Below the pieces are notes generated by a model. The model ran no database searches. It saw only the letters and a program-made list of their open reading frames with translations, and was not told the origin of the DNA. 64,000 bases of DNA from Prinia subflava. Lineage: Eukaryota; Chordata; Aves; Passeriformes; Cisticolidae. Where the stretch lies: contig NC_086283.1 in NCBI RefSeq assembly GCF_021018805.1, positions 57,179,775 through 57,243,774 on the forward strand. The letters run 5' to 3'. Shown in pieces: positions 48,601 through 62,209 of the stretch. Each line of letters opens with the position of its first letter. The first letter of the stretch is position 1. Both the position numbers and the translations under genes were made by a program.

Positions 48601-51433
48601 ATCATTTCCTCAGAAAGGAACTCCATTTTCGATAATTTTCTGTGTGTTTCTAGAATACAAGTCTGCCCATCCAGTATCAGATTTCCTGAAGTACAAGGGA
48701 AGATGTGGCAAGGGAGTTATCAGCCATGAAGGATGACATAATGACTGGCACCTAACAGCATCCAGGAGGCTGTTCCCATCAGGAGCTAGATGACTGTCCT
48801 CTCCAATGCTTCACATCCATAATAGGCTGACAGTGACAAATGTCACCTGGAGCAGAGTTCTTTCTATTCAGCTTACCTTCACAACAATCAAATTCTAAGA
48901 AGTAGTGTGTTGTTGCTGCTGGGAACTCTGCAGACTTCCAGCTAGCTGTGTCCTTTGGAGGGCAAACGAAGATGACAGCAGGCAGGAGAGGTTATTTGTA
49001 GAGTGAGTTGGAAAATTGATTTGTTCCAACCATAAAGTAGTATGGCTGAGAATAAAAATAGAAATCCTTGGTCAGAAATTTCTGCATTCACTATCCATAC
49101 TTACAGCATTTTTTGGAATGTGGACATGAGCCCTTTGAGAGCACTGAAATTTACTTTTGCTTATCTCGTCCCTTTTCTTAAATATTTCCACTTGTCAAAA
49201 TCCTTAAGTACCAGAAAATTGATCTTTCAAGAAAGAACTGCCTTCTCAAAAAACACTCTGATCTGATATTCACCAAGAATCAGGATACAAAAATATGCAG
49301 TTTTCTTGCCAGCATTCACTCTGTTCTATAATAGTCATTGAAGGTATTCATCAGTATCTTAGAGAATTACATTTCCACATGTTTTGTGGAGGCTAAAGCT
49401 TGAGTAGGTAATCCATTGTAAAAGGGACTGTGATTTAAGTTCACCAGGTGGCCTGTGGGCTGCCTCCTCAGCTTATGTCACCTACCCAGATGGCAGCTAA
49501 GGGCCAGTTGAAAGGACAAGACAGTGCAGGGGAACAAAACAGGGAAGAACAGCAGTGTCACATAGAGTGAAATCCTGTAGAATTTTCTTTGGGGAGTGAA
49601 CTGGAGTTGTGAAAAAATTGCCTTCATTATGTCTCTGCTAGTTTGATAGACTGAGAGGAATTAAATACCCCTATTCTCTTTATTCACATCTCCAGAATAA
49701 GAAAAGCAAGTAGGCAAGTTGCCTTTTCCTCTAATTCATTATGGCTCTGAGCAAACAAATGCAGAAATCCAGCTGTTCCCATTGCCTCTGTGGTCCCAAG
49801 ATGAAGGACACATCTGCAGCTCTCTTGGGGGGCACTGGATGTGTCATCTTGAATTAGGCATTTGGGACAAAAGATAAAAATATGTATTTCAGCCCAGAAA
49901 GGAATTGTAAGGTCCTAGCAATATCACAGACTGTGCTTCATTATCCTTTGAGAACTTGACTGATAACATGCTAAGAACACAAGTCTTGCAGGCACTCAAC
50001 CTTTTTTCCCCGACCACTAACAGAGTGTAATGGAAGAGCAGTTATGTCATCAAGATCTCTATAAAAGGACCAAACCAGGTGAGATTTGAGCCTCGCTCTG
50101 CATTAAAATTGAAATTGTATTCCCATTGATTCAGCTGTGAATGACAATTTGCTGCCTTGACTATTAGCTCATCACTCTCTCATGGACTTTGTCCATAGCC
50201 AGTGGTGATCTAAAGCTCCACCATTTCTCAGGAGTTTCCTCCAGCCAGCCTGTGATCTGCAATAGCAAAACTGTGGGTTGCTAGGAAAACAAAGATGGAT
50301 CATGCTATGGTGCAACTTCCATCAAAATGCTTGCAGACTCATTTTAAAAGATCTTTGATTGATACTGGGAGCTCAAATTAAAAATATAAGGAGCCTATTT
50401 TAATGGTTGATTCCAGCTTTCATGAAAGCTTGTGTCCGTCCTTGCGTGGATGCAATTAAATTCTTTCTTGACTCCACAAACCTAGTACCTGGCAAGTGCA
50501 ATTACATCTGTGTCTAACAGAATAAAAGAAATACTTAGGTTTGTGAATAAGTTCTGACATTTTTCTTACTTGGTTCTTTGACCTTTTCTGTATGCAGCTA
50601 TTGTGATTAATCAACTAAAATGGACCCTTTGTGCAAATTTGGCTGTAAAAAACTCTTTCACTGGTTTTAGTAAATTCTGTGGTTTGCACTTCTAAACAAA
50701 TCAATTGAAGTTAACCCAGGATAAGCCATTTTCTCTGGGGGAATTTTAAAAAATAATTTTAGCATTCTGACAGGTGAATTACAGTTAGCAAGCTACAAAA
50801 TCTAGGGATTTTGAAGACATTCCTTGATCCTGGTCTTTGCTAACGCTACAACCGAAGTAATCACCCTGGTTCCCTTAATAGTGCAGGGGAGATGGTTTGT
50901 AAGCAGCAGAACCAAGCTGCAGAAAACTCCTTCTCTCAGCAGCTTCTGCTGCTCATGGGCTGGTAGTTACTCTGCTGTGCAGGACCCTGAACAGGCACTC
51001 TCCAAAATACTGCTCTCAGGTTTGCTGCCTGAACTGCCTTTATGGCTTGGCACAACTAGGCCTTCAAAGATTCATTTGTCAAACAGATTCAGCAGTCAAG
51101 CATGTCTTCTGGAGCTGGAAGAACCTCTACTGGCCCATAGTTTTGGTCTTATGTGAATTCATATTGGTTTGATAGGGCTTACTTAGCAGACTAGTGATGT
51201 GGATCAGCCCTAAACTCTCAGCAGGCTCTGTGCTATTTGGACAGGTGGCCCAAATTTGTTTTTAGATTTGCTTCTAAGCACGTCAAAGGGCTTACTGAAG
51301 ATGCTAAAGTCCTGAAATGCTAAATCACTGTGCATGTTTGATTCAAAAATGCTAGCCATTTGTTTTATCAGACAGCCTGTCTCAGGTCCACAAAAGATTG
51401 CATGACCTTAGTCTGTATGTAACACCAGCAAAT
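45631..51433. other. Gene-poor flank, no gene recognised
   Basis: Unique non-coding sequence. No known repeat is recognised before the CR1 tail at 51434. The AT-rich part at 50.42-50.82 kb is noted separately. Confidence 0.6.
50420..50815. promoter_or_regulatory. Candidate conserved non-coding block
   Basis: This non-repetitive AT-rich segment carries several binding-site-like words, for example GCAATTACATC, TTGTGATTAATC and AATCAATTGAAG. There is no coding potential. The assignment rests on composition only. Confidence 0.2.
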
Positions 51434-51505
51434 ATCACAGAATCACAGAATATGCTGAGTTGAGAGGGACCCACAAGGATCATCAGTTCCAGCTCCTGGC
51501 CTGGC
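51434..51505 (-). mobile_element. CR1 LINE 3' tail fragment
   Basis: ATCACAGAATCACAGAATATGC followed by TGAGTTGAGAGGGACCCACA is the reverse complement of a CR1 3' end with its octamer repeats. It carries the 'GGGTCCCTCTCAACTCAG' type of tail, which differs from the CR1 copies at 18.4 and 54.1 kb and so belongs to another CR1 subfamily. Only about 70 bases remain recognisable. Confidence 0.85.
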
Positions 51506-53699
51506 TTCCGACCATCCTATTAGTTACTGCAGGCAGAGTTTCGTGGGCAAAATGTGGGCAAGGCACATCTGGGCTAGTTCTAGGCTTTAAGACTGGTTGT
51601 GCCAACATCTTAAGAACCCATTGGAAAGAAGGTCTGGGAAAATGTAAGTAAAGTCTCTTCTATATGATATGAAGAGACAAAGGCTGCCCTATTCCTTTCC
51701 TAGGGTGTGTTCAGTGACATGGATCACTTGAGATCGGACTCTAGAAAGGGCCAGTGCAGCACGAATTGTCTCCTACAGTTAGGATGGAGAACTTTGGCTT
51801 GGACATGGGATTCCCTCCAAAACAACCACTGTAATGACTGGACATTGGATTTTCTTCCATCTCCTGGTTGGACCTCTCAGTTACATTTGTTATACCCAAG
51901 GAATTAACTGATAGACAAAAGCCAGCAGCTGGCATTTTTTGTTGTTGTAGCATTCTTAATGAGATGATTGTCTACCATGCATATCCCTCCTGGAACTAGA
52001 CATGTATGTAAAATCCAGGCTACTAGAGGAGATGATAACTTTCATATTTATCTAGTGTGTCTGTTCCTAGATGATCATCTACTCCACTTAATTCAAACAA
52101 AGTGGGTTTCTCATTCTTATTTTTCCTTCCCAGACTCCATTCTGAGGCTGGTGTGTGAGCTGTCTCTCATTCAAATAATTTACAATGTGTGGTCATACAC
52201 TAAATGAAGAGTTTTCCATAAAGAAACTACAGACTTTTCAATAGATGGAATTTTATGCTATACTTGCACTTCCATGTGGAGGAATTGTACCTGTGGAGGA
52301 ATTAAACCTCTTCATTCTGGTGATATACCCAAACTGTTATATATGTCAGACCTCCTTTTCTTCCCTCATGAATTTGATTTGCTGTGTTTTTCTGAGTAAT
52401 TTAGTACCTGTTTCCTACAACTTCCCATCCCACAAGTCTCTCTGGGAAGACAGACATTTAGACTTCCTGAATTTAGTGGTACCTACTAAACATAATATCA
52501 TTTTGTTTAGAAAGTCATTTATGAAAGTCATATATGCGTACAGAGGTTTCACAGCAGATTGAACTCTGACTTTGTGTGTCTTGTTTACAAGGGACTTGGC
52601 CTCAAGGGACTTGGACTCAGCCACACATCTACTGGCTGAGAAAGGCACAGTAAGAAAACTTTATCAATCCCATGCCTTCCCTTTTTTTCTCCTCTCCAAA
52701 ACTTAACACACTTCTGCTTTACCTCTTCTTCTTTGGAGACTTTTGTCAGCTGGACTCTTCCCCACACTATGACAAGGGACATCACAGATTAGATGGAGTG
52801 CTGTCCACAAAAATATGTGTCATGGGAGACTGAAGGCATAGGGAGTTGTGGTCCCAGGAGAAGAGCTACAGTTCTGGCTTCCAAGAGAGGGAAGGTGATG
52901 TCCTGCATTTGCAATGGGTCACAGCCCAGAAAAGCACCAAAACTAAAAGAAAAACACACATGCTGCATGATTAGTTTTACATAGTCTGATGAAAACAAGT
53001 AAAGTAAAGGGAAAATAGCTCTTATCTCTCTGGGTTTCCTCTGATACCTTCTTTATTTCAGTATGTTTATGGATAGAGAGAAGGCATAAGGGAAGCACTA
53101 TTGATTCCAACTTAGTCCTTAGTCGCTTTTCCACTTTCTTTATGTAAATACTCAGAAAACACAAGGCCAAGACTCCAAATGAGGATTTTTTTCCGGCCAT
53201 TTTCATCTTGAGTCTTAGCAGTTATGATCATGCTGTAAGAATTTGTGCTACCAGTAAGTCTGGCCCCTCGGAGACTGGTCATGCAGCAGGTCCACACAGC
53301 TGGGTCACCAGATACCTCAGAGCAAACGCAGCTTAGCCCTGTTTATCCTGTCAGGTGCCAATATAAGAAGCTTTTTAAGGCCTCTCATCTTGGGCACTCC
53401 TTTTTAAACTGAATTAATGTCTTTTAGGGTATCGGTCTTTGCAACACAACCTGCATTTAGGTACAGATCCCTTCTGGAGACCTGCTTTTGAGGCAGGACT
53501 TGCCCATCCCCTCCATGCAACTCAAGTATGGCTTCTCAGTATTCAATGAACAACTTGTCCAGTTTGCTGAGATAGTTTTGATTGTTAAACTTCCCCTGCC
53601 ACAGTTTATGCACTGTGTCTTTCCACTTTGCAGACTGAAAGAAATATACGACAGAGCTATTTAAAGGCAGAACAAGGTGCTACTGAACATATGATGGTC
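51506..53699. other. Non-coding flank, nothing recognised
   Basis: This 2.2-kb stretch lies between CR1 copies. No gene or repeat family is recognised. Part of the region just after 51505 may be decayed CR1, but I could not align it by eye. Confidence 0.5.
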
Positions 53700-54131
53700 A
53701 TGTCCAGAGAAGGACAAAAATGGTGAAGGGTCTAGAGCACATGTCTTATGAGACTGAGGGACAGCTGAAGGAACTGGGGTTGTTTAGGCTGGAGAAAAGG
53801 AGGCTCAGGGGAAGACTTATCACTCCCTACAAATACCAGAAGGGAGGTTACAGCAATATCAGTGTCAGTCTCTCCTAATTCAAAAGCAATAGGACAAGAG
53901 GAAATGGCATCTAGTGGAGCTAAACTAGTGGAGGTTTAGATTGCTAGTAGGAGAAACTTCTTCAGCAAAAAGATTCCAGATCATTGGAACAGGCTGTGGA
54001 GGAGTCAGCATCCCTGGAGATCTCGAAAAGACATGTAGATGTGGCCCTTAGTGACGTGGTTTGGTGTTAGACTTGGTGGTGTGAGATTGCATTCAATCTT
54101 AAATGTCTTTTCCAACCTTAAGATGCTATAA
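53700..54131 (+). mobile_element. CR1 LINE 3' fragment
   Basis: Plus-strand CR1 runs from the end of ORF2 (TTTAGGCTGGAGAAAAGGAG, GCAATAGGACAAGAGGAAAT, CATTGGAACAGGCTG) through the 3' region (CATGTAGATGTGGCCCTTAG, GTCTTTTCCAACCTTAAGAT) to an octamer-like end ATGCTATA at about 54131. The reading frame is broken in several places, so it is an old, dead copy. It abuts an inverted CR1 tail directly. Confidence 0.95.
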
Positions 54132-54230
54132 TCACAGAGTCATTTAGGTTGGAAAAGACCTCCAAAATCATTGAGTCCAACCTGTGGCTAATCACCACCT
54201 TGTCAACCAGACCACAGCACTTCTTTTCTA
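54131..54230 (-). mobile_element. CR1 LINE 3' tail fragment, inverted
   Basis: ATCACAGAGTCATTTAGGTT followed by GGAAAAGACCTCCAAAATCA is the reverse complement of a CR1 3' end. It begins at the base where the plus-strand CR1 stops. About 100 bases are recognisable, up to the ACCAGACCACAGCACTT words. Confidence 0.9.
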
Positions 54231-57200
54231 TATCTCTGCAGCATCTGGCACAGTGAGAGGCCATTTCCAAATGCTGCCACTCAGATGATAATGAGTGTGA
54301 GATCTGGCAGTTCAGAACACTTTGTTCAAGGTCTTTATGAATCAGTCCTGGTGCTTGTTTAGAAGTAAGGAAAAATTTATAAAAAAATTCTTCTGAGGAG
54401 TATGTTCTCTTGAATTCTTCTTGGAGAACTCGCCAGTCTCAGAAGTGTATTTCTTGAGAAATGAATGAGTTCCTACAACAGTGCGTGTTGGCTTTCAGGG
54501 AATAGTTTGTCCTCAGCAGCTGGAGAAGTTTCCTTAGAAATTTTTTTCAGTCATCTTTCACTGCCCTCATCTCTGGTCTCCATAAACAGCCAAATAACTT
54601 AAACTTCTGCAATAACAAAGTTCAGATTCAAAGGGAGTTCTGGCAGCTCAGAAATCCTAAACACATTTCCCTCTCATGGGATCCATTCCCACTGCTGCAG
54701 CACTAAAACTCTGCTTCCCTGGAATTTGGACATTACACATCACGGTGAGCATGAGCTCTAGCATAGTCACCCTCAGCCAGCTCTTGTCAGGAAGAAGCGC
54801 CCTCCTTACATTTAATCACTCTGCATCCTCTCCACACCCCAGTCATTCCCGTGGTGCTCCTTTGGTTGCGCAAAATTCTTCTGTGATGAATGAATTGGAG
54901 TTGGTATTCAAGATACAAATATCTTAGGCACATATGGATTAACATAGTAATATTGCCTGTTCTGTTGTCTTCCCATTTACTAACTTTTAACATTAGTTCC
55001 TTTTTCTATTTTTACTGTTTACGGAACAAATGTTTCTGCAGACTAATCCACTGTAATACAATAATCTGTTGTTTAGGGAAACTGTAGAATTCACAATTCA
55101 TCACTTTGTATGCAGTGTTGACACCACCGTTACCACATGGCAACTGCTTTGTATTAAATACCAGAGTTTAATCTACAACTTTTTCTTATGTTATTTTGCT
55201 TCTTGAATTTTTTTGACAACACTTCTCAGCACCACTTGTTTTACTACCCCAACTTTGTGTACTTGCCAAAGTTGACTGCCTCATTAGGCAACTACCCCTT
55301 CTAATAATCATCTGTAAGTAAGCTCTGTTACATGCATTTCTTCATAGATCTGCTTTATTTGCAACCTGTATATTGTAAATTCTGACTTTTTATTCACTTA
55401 TGTTTCCTCTTATTTTATCCTGTTCTTTAGCTAGGCAATACATTTTTGCTTGTAGCCCATCAGAGCTTAGGTTCTCCAAAATCCTGTTGGGAATCGTAGA
55501 ATTTATGGATGCAACAAATACAGTCAAGAAGAGTCCTCAGGTCTTAAGAAAACCTGGATCTTGCTCACAAATAAATTCAGTGGTTCCCCAAAATAACCCT
55601 CACAGATCAGTGAAACATGACATCCTTCCACAAAAACCAACCATCCTTCTCTTATTTGTTGTATCGATAAATTCTATCTGGTATTGCTCAGCATGGACAT
55701 CAGAATTTCCAGCCTGCACTGCCCACAATATCCATCTCCACAGGTCTTTCAGAACATACCTTACTTGCCACCCACCATTCCTCCATTGGAGTTGTTGTAA
55801 ATGGTAACTCTCACACTACAGTAACTGATGTGGGAATTTCATACTTGAGCTCCTTTTGAAGTTTTGGATGAATAGCATCACTCAGGGAGAATTTTCTTTT
55901 CTTTATTTCAAGAGGTTATTCTACAGGTTTATTCAGACACTGATGCTCCAGCATATCCCAAGAGAAAAGAAACTGTGAACCTCAGACAGCTCATTCTGAA
56001 TGAAGTTAGTTTTCTAACTACAGACATATTTAGTTTTCTGTTGTGGCCTTATCTTCTCACCTCGACCTCTGCAGCCATCTACAACTTTTACACAGCCTGT
56101 GAAGATCATCCTTCTCCTGATGAGTGGAGTAAAAAGATATGCCCTTGGCATGTTGCTTCTCCAAGGCTTTTGTCCTGCCTGCTCATAACTGACTATTCAG
56201 GATTCCTGTTGTCCTCATTTGGTCCTAATTGGAACTTATTTCCTCTTCCTAATAGCATCTTCTACCCTGCTGTTTAATCCTATCAGCCTTTCTCTTTTGA
56301 ACTGAACCTTGCATATTGCTTGCATATCGCTGCTGTGACATTTCAGAACTCTATTAATTATCACTTTTCTACCAAGTTTCTGTTACAGTCTGTTTATTAG
56401 TAGTCTAATTTAAAACTGTTTTCATTTCCCACACATTTCTAAGATGGCCAATATTTGACAACAATATTATGCATATTCATATATGTGTGTGTATGTATGT
56501 ATGTACCTATATGCTACGTTTTTATTTCCTATTGCCCATTTTCTGCTTAAATGAGGATTGATATTGTTTCAAACTTTTCTTTTCCATGAGCTTCTACTCT
56601 GTCCTTTTTCTGAGGGTGCAATTTCTTTCATTTCACCCTTACTACACCGTTCCAAAGAGTATCTTTTTTGTTTTACTTTTTAATTTTCTGATTTGCCATT
56701 TGACAGCTCAGCCCATTTCCATGATGGACTAGCTGAAGACATTCCACTCCAAAAGTCAATCCTTTGAGTGTCTATGATGAAACTGAACATTTTCCCCTCA
56801 CACCTTCCCTATGTCCTATACTCAGCTGTTCATTAAGGCTTTGCTTTTTTACATCTCTGACTGGCTCTGAATATGCTCTTGGAAGGATTTCCAATGATAC
56901 TGTCTAAAACCATGAACTTTACATAAAGAATCTTCTTCCTTACCCACCCCTTTTCCAACCACAACTGATTGTCTATCACTATCACTTCCTTTCCAGCAGT
57001 CCCTAAAAAGCCTGTCTAGACACAAGGAAAGATTTATTACCTTTGCATCATCTGCCAAGCAGGTTTCCATGTAGTCTTCTCCAATACCCTGAGCAGATAC
57101 TTATACACATGCCATTTATATGCAGGCAGTGTAATTGCCTGCAATTTGCTCTGTTGGGATACCTATTATCCTTTGTGCAATACAATATATGTGCCCTATC

Positions 57201-58349
57201 ATTTCTCTCCTTTTTTAATTAGCTGGTGGTGGGATTCCTCCCTTTCTCAGCTGCATTGGACTGCCCTGACATGTTCAAGAAATGTCATGATAAACCCCTC
57301 TTTCTCAATGAGCTGTTCCATACCAGTCTCTGGGGTAAGTGGTCTGTGCATGGGAGCTGGGTAGTGATCTGCCTGCCTGGCAAGCAATGACATGAGCTAT
57401 GGACAAGTACATCAACTGTGCTCGTGTGTCTTGCAGGCTTTCCTGGAGAGGAGAATGAAATTTCCTTGCTACTCTTGCATTAATTTATTCCTTGGTTTAG
57501 ACAGGTTACTTTGTTTCCATACGTTTTCTCCGAGAGAGTCAGGATAGGCTCTCTGTTACACAGCTGGCTCGGTGTTGGGGCTTGTTTTGGTTACAAATAC
57601 TACAAAAACCTACATGCACAAACTCTGTGTGTCTCAAGTCTTAAAAGTAGACATTCTTCTAATCTTCTAATATTTTTTTTCAGAATGAAAGCATTTCCTG
57701 GATCCTCAGCATGCTTGTAAGGTTCAGTTTCAATTGCCTTCTCTCCAAAAAGGTCTTATCCACAGCACAACAAAGCAAATTCTGCTTGCAAGAGCATCAC
57801 ACTCGGAGTTAAGCGCAGCTAAAGACAAATAATTTGTTGGTAAGAGGTGCACTGTCCTGCTACATCATAGATAGTATTCATAAAGATTCTGTCAGTGAAG
57901 GAATCACTGGTCAATGGATTATGTTGAAAGTACTAAACTGGAGAATAACACATTTTCCTCCTAGCACCCTTTTAAAAACAAAGAGATATGGGTAAAGCCC
58001 TGGAACTCTCTGGCAGTGACTCTGGACACCAGGCATAAAACGCTGCTCCCTAGCGGTAATCAACAACCACTACCAGTAAGAAGGCAAGTCTCTGTAGAAC
58101 AGGGGTTTGAAGAAGATGTAAAGCACTGCATCTCTGAAATAACAGTAGATTTTTTCATACTTATCTTTTCTTGGACAGCAAACAACTGTGGTAGGAAATA
58201 GAAGGGAAAAACCCACAAAGAAAGGCCATGTTGTCAGCACTATGGTCAACATCAATTCCCCAGGGTGACAGGACCAGAATGAATGCACTTTCCCAAATGA
58301 ATAAGGTTTCCATTGTGCTCTAAAGTACCTCTTCCTTAAAATAAGCATG
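54231..58349. other. Non-coding flank, pyrimidine-rich on the + strand
   Basis: About 54.9-57.3 kb is visibly T- and C-rich on the + strand. Open frames of up to 135 codons (for example 55400-55807 and 55975-56277) show no recognisable domain. A TG/TATG simple repeat sits at 56478-56512. No gene is supported. Confidence 0.5.
56478..56512 (+). repeat. (TG)n/(TATG)n simple repeat
   Basis: Short alternating TATATGTGTGTGTATGTATG tract. Confidence 0.85.
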
Positions 58350-58620
58350 GTCTATGAATCAATAAGTCCTGTTAAATGGATTAAAAATGGACCAAAAAAT
58401 AGATCTCAAAAGGTAATTATTCAAGTGGACCAGTGTGTGAACGTAGATGATATTATTTGTATCCCTGAAGGACGGATTTCAGCCCAAGAGCTGTTCAATA
58501 TTTTAATCAATAATCTGGAAGGAAACAGGAAAATCATTGCTGATAAAATTTGCAGAAGAAACAAGAATACATAGAATAATGGATGGCTAGGGAGGGGTTC
58601 CTCAGGGAAATCCAGATTAC
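58350..58620 (+). mobile_element. Degenerate LINE reverse-transcriptase fragment (CR1/L2-like)
   Basis: The frame from 58347 reads ...KNRSQKVIIQVDQ... IPEGRISAQELFNILINNLE. It resembles the CR1/L2-clade reverse-transcriptase segment of type 'NRxQxVxxxG...[21 protein letters not shown]'. The spacing and order of the two blocks fit, but the conserved PQG is PEG and the catalytic DD region that should follow is decayed (IADKICRRNK). It is an ancient, inactive copy. The match rests on about 40 residues. Confidence 0.55.
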
Positions 58621-61600
58621 TGAACTGTGCATTGCCGGTTGTGTAGGCCTTTGTGTCTGGCTAATAGTAAAAACAGTAAGACGCAGCCTGTGGTGAGGGA
58701 AAGGACAGTTTTGGAAAGCAGTGCCTCTGGCAGGTTTAGCTGATGTGCATTTTAAGTGAGAGGCTCCAGCTACAAGGGTTAACACAGTCCTTCTGTACAG
58801 GGGCTATGAACAAGGAGCAGAGACAGGGAGCTACAGTCTTTTGGCTTTAGATGTGGTGGTACCATCCCTACCCCACTGTGTTCATCTTGGTATCATGGAT
58901 ATGGAGAGGATGTTGGAGGAGGCAAAGAGATAAAAAGGGACAGCAGGAGTCTCAGAATATAGATACATAAGTGGCGCAAGGTCTGAAAATGCTGCCTTGA
59001 AGTAACTGCTTCAAGCACCTTGGTTTATTTAGAGAGAGAAGGAATGGATATTGATCACTTTAAAAGCAGTTTTTTCATCCTGTGGTTACTGATGCACTGA
59101 CAGGGGACCATCCAAGAGAACTAAATACAACTGGAAGTTCAAAATTTGCTGGCCTGAAATCAGCTTTTTATGGGGAAATGCTCAGGAATATGTAAATTTA
59201 AAAGTCCTGAAAAGAGAAGTTTGCAAATAACAAAACAATACTACAGTACTTGAGGGGAAAATCCTTCTAAATCTAGGAGCTGCAAAGACAAAAGAGGATG
59301 GAAATGATTGTCAGGTAGAGTAATTGCTGGATCATTGTTTCATTGAAAGCTATGTATGTTCCTGCTGAGTGAGGTATGCTAACTCAACAGCTACATATGG
59401 CTTGCAGCAGATCAAATTAAGATGGAGGCATAACAGGGCACATAACAGGAGCAGCATCTCCCTGACTGAGAATTAAAATGCTTCTGGGGTCTGTGCTCTG
59501 TGGACTTGCAGAGAGGTCACATTGAGGTAATTTATTTCAAGTACCACTTTCACTTGATGCTAGAAGCTACCACAGATGAGCTACTTTCCATGGGAAACTT
59601 TCATTTTTGGGAGGCAAACTCAGATACAGGGTGCAAAGGCATTCTAATTCCCTGAGAAGTTCTGATGTGTGAAAGGGCATGCATGAAAGGTTTTACAGCA
59701 ACTACTGAAGTGTGAGATCTATTCCTAATATCAGTAAAAGTCTAAACAGAAGAATTCTTAGCACCCAAAACTTCTCAACTCAATTTGGTTGCCTCACAAA
59801 TATCCTGATCTCAATGTACCAGATGGCACGGTCTCCTAGAGGGATGGAGCTGTGCGGACGTGATGAAGATAGCTGCAGGTTTCAATTTCAGTCCCAGACT
59901 AATTTTCTCTAGTCACTGATGCAAAATATTGATTTTGAGACAGATTTAAAAGTGCTACTAATCCACAGGGAAATGACAGTGAATGATATATATAAATCCC
60001 ATGTGTTGCTTAGAGCAGCCAAAGGTCTTATATGTAATTAACAGTGCGTCTTTGAGTACATTTAGTTTTCAGTTCTGTACAGAACAATCTTCAAGATGAG
60101 GGATAGAAAAATAAAAAAGATAGCAAGAGTATAGGAATAGAGCATTATGAGAAATGCAATAAACTGCCTCAGACATATAGTCTCAGGTGCAAATGGTGGG
60201 TTCTTTCCTTGCTCACTCAGCTTAGTGGCTTCAGGTCCATTGCATGAGGATGTCAGTTTAGAAGGGGAGAGTTCCAATGTCTACAGGGTTTTGGCAGAGT
60301 CTTGACACTTGCGTGGTTTCTTCATTCCAACACCTTTTATGAAAGTTTCCTGGCAATTAGAAGAGCTCAGAGTAGGACTCACTGAGTCCCTCAGTTGGAC
60401 TTTCCCTAGCATAACTACTAATCCTCTTCTTGGTGCTGTTCTGTCCTGAGTGCTGTTTTCTTCCTTCATGCTCTTGCAGGCATGTGGCCAAATCTGTTAG
60501 AGCAGCCAGCTCTGCTTTGTGTGATTACTTGATTACTTTTTGTTTATCTGTTGTAATATTTCAGTGTTAAATGGAAGAGGTGTGTCAACACAAACCAATA
60601 CCAAGTGTTTTTGGAGCAACAAACTCCTTAGCCTTGCTTTGGGCCTTGAGTTTCTAAGTCTCTTGAGTGCATTGGAAACTACTTGCTAAGTATCTTATTA
60701 GAGCTGGTTGAAGTATTCTGACTGGACTCCTGTCCATACACCGAATGCCCTTTGGATTAGATTGAAGCACTCCACAGAAGCATGTCAGATTTTTATGAAA
60801 ATTATTCAAGCATTTTATTTCTGCCAAGCTGGAGCTTTTGGTATGGTGGGTTTGGTACACTGGAATGGCATTATGATATGCAAAATAGCAACACTGAGAT
60901 GAAGAATTGGAGCCTTTACTGAGATGTTGCATTTTGATAAAATTACTTTTATTACACTTTAAAAATTAATTTTAAAGGGAGGTGTATAGAGGACAGCTTT
61001 GCAGAGAATTGATAAAAGCAAGGCTTATCAAAAAGACATCTTATGCTTTCAAGCTACCTGTCTTTAAAAAGCTCCAGATTCTGCACAAGTCTTCAAATAC
61101 AGCCTGTTATCCACCCTTTCCACATCAGCAGCCCACTTCAGCCCTGCTCCCCACAGCCCCACTGGGTGACCTTCTTTCCTTCCAGCAAGAACCCTCTCCT
61201 TGGGACAGGTGTCTTCTCAGGTCCTGCTAAGGATCTGTTCCAGATCTGCTTTTCTCTTGGGGAATTCAGGGAAAGACTCTCATGACAAACAGATACCCAG
61301 GAAAATTTGGCCCTGGGGGAAGGAAAAGGTTGAAATTCCTGAACAGCCATTTTTGTGCCGAAAATATTGAAAGGAACACTGAAGAGTTTTAATGGGGCAC
61401 TGCAGAGGGTGCCAGGATGCAAATCCCACAGGGAATGGGTGCTGAGTGTGCATCTCCAGGATGAAACGCTTGAGACTCATCCTGCAAGGGAAAAAGCAAG
61501 CTGTGCTTTTACCCACGGGTATTTACCTGTGCACCTTGGGAGAAGAGGGCAGGTGGTGGAGTCACAAGGCAGACAGCTATAGGCTGATGGGGAGTTCCCC

Positions 61601-62209
61601 TTCCACAAAGACTAATTAAATTTGTGCTGCCATGCAGACAAGCAGATTTGTCAGTAAGACTTCCAAAAAGGGATTAGATGCCTTAAATGGGTACAATCTG
61701 CATTTGTAATTACCCTGCTTAGGATAACATTTCTATGAGGTATTTAGCCTTGTTGCTTGGGGAATATACTGATCTGCAGCAGGGCTTTGGACAGGAGTTC
61801 CCTTGTGCTGAAGAGTCTTGCAACAAAAGGAACATTACACATGTTTCATTGCTTGCTCCAAAATATTAGGTTGCCAGTCACTGCTCTAGGCAGTCCCTGG
61901 ACTAGACTGACCATCAGTGTGTATCTCTGGAACATTTTTATTGTCCCTCTGTTATATTACATTAGTGTAATAATGCAGACAATTCTGCTCTGCACAGCCA
62001 GAGCATTAGGAAGCACTGCAGTATTAATGCAGCTTTCTGTTACCCAATCTGTTGTCGGGAAGAAATACAAGGAAATATAACTCATCTTTGATATTACACC
62101 TGACCTGCTTTCAAGGGAGGTGTGCTGTCTTCTGGGAGCCCAAATCAGGGATGTTACTGAGACAGTCCAAGTCTAGTTAAGCCCACCTATTATTACCCAC
62201 TATTAGCAT
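58621..62209. other. Non-coding flank, nothing recognised
   Basis: Unique sequence without supported coding regions or recognisable repeats. Open frames of 60-94 codons lack any family resemblance. Confidence 0.55.

Noticed and set aside
50824..51156. 110-codon plus-strand ORF
   Set aside because: No recognisable domain, and next to a CR1 tail. It could be repeat-derived, but I cannot support a call.
55400..56277. Two plus-strand ORFs of 135 and 100 codons
   Set aside because: They lie in a pyrimidine-skewed non-coding block and show no similarity to any family I know.
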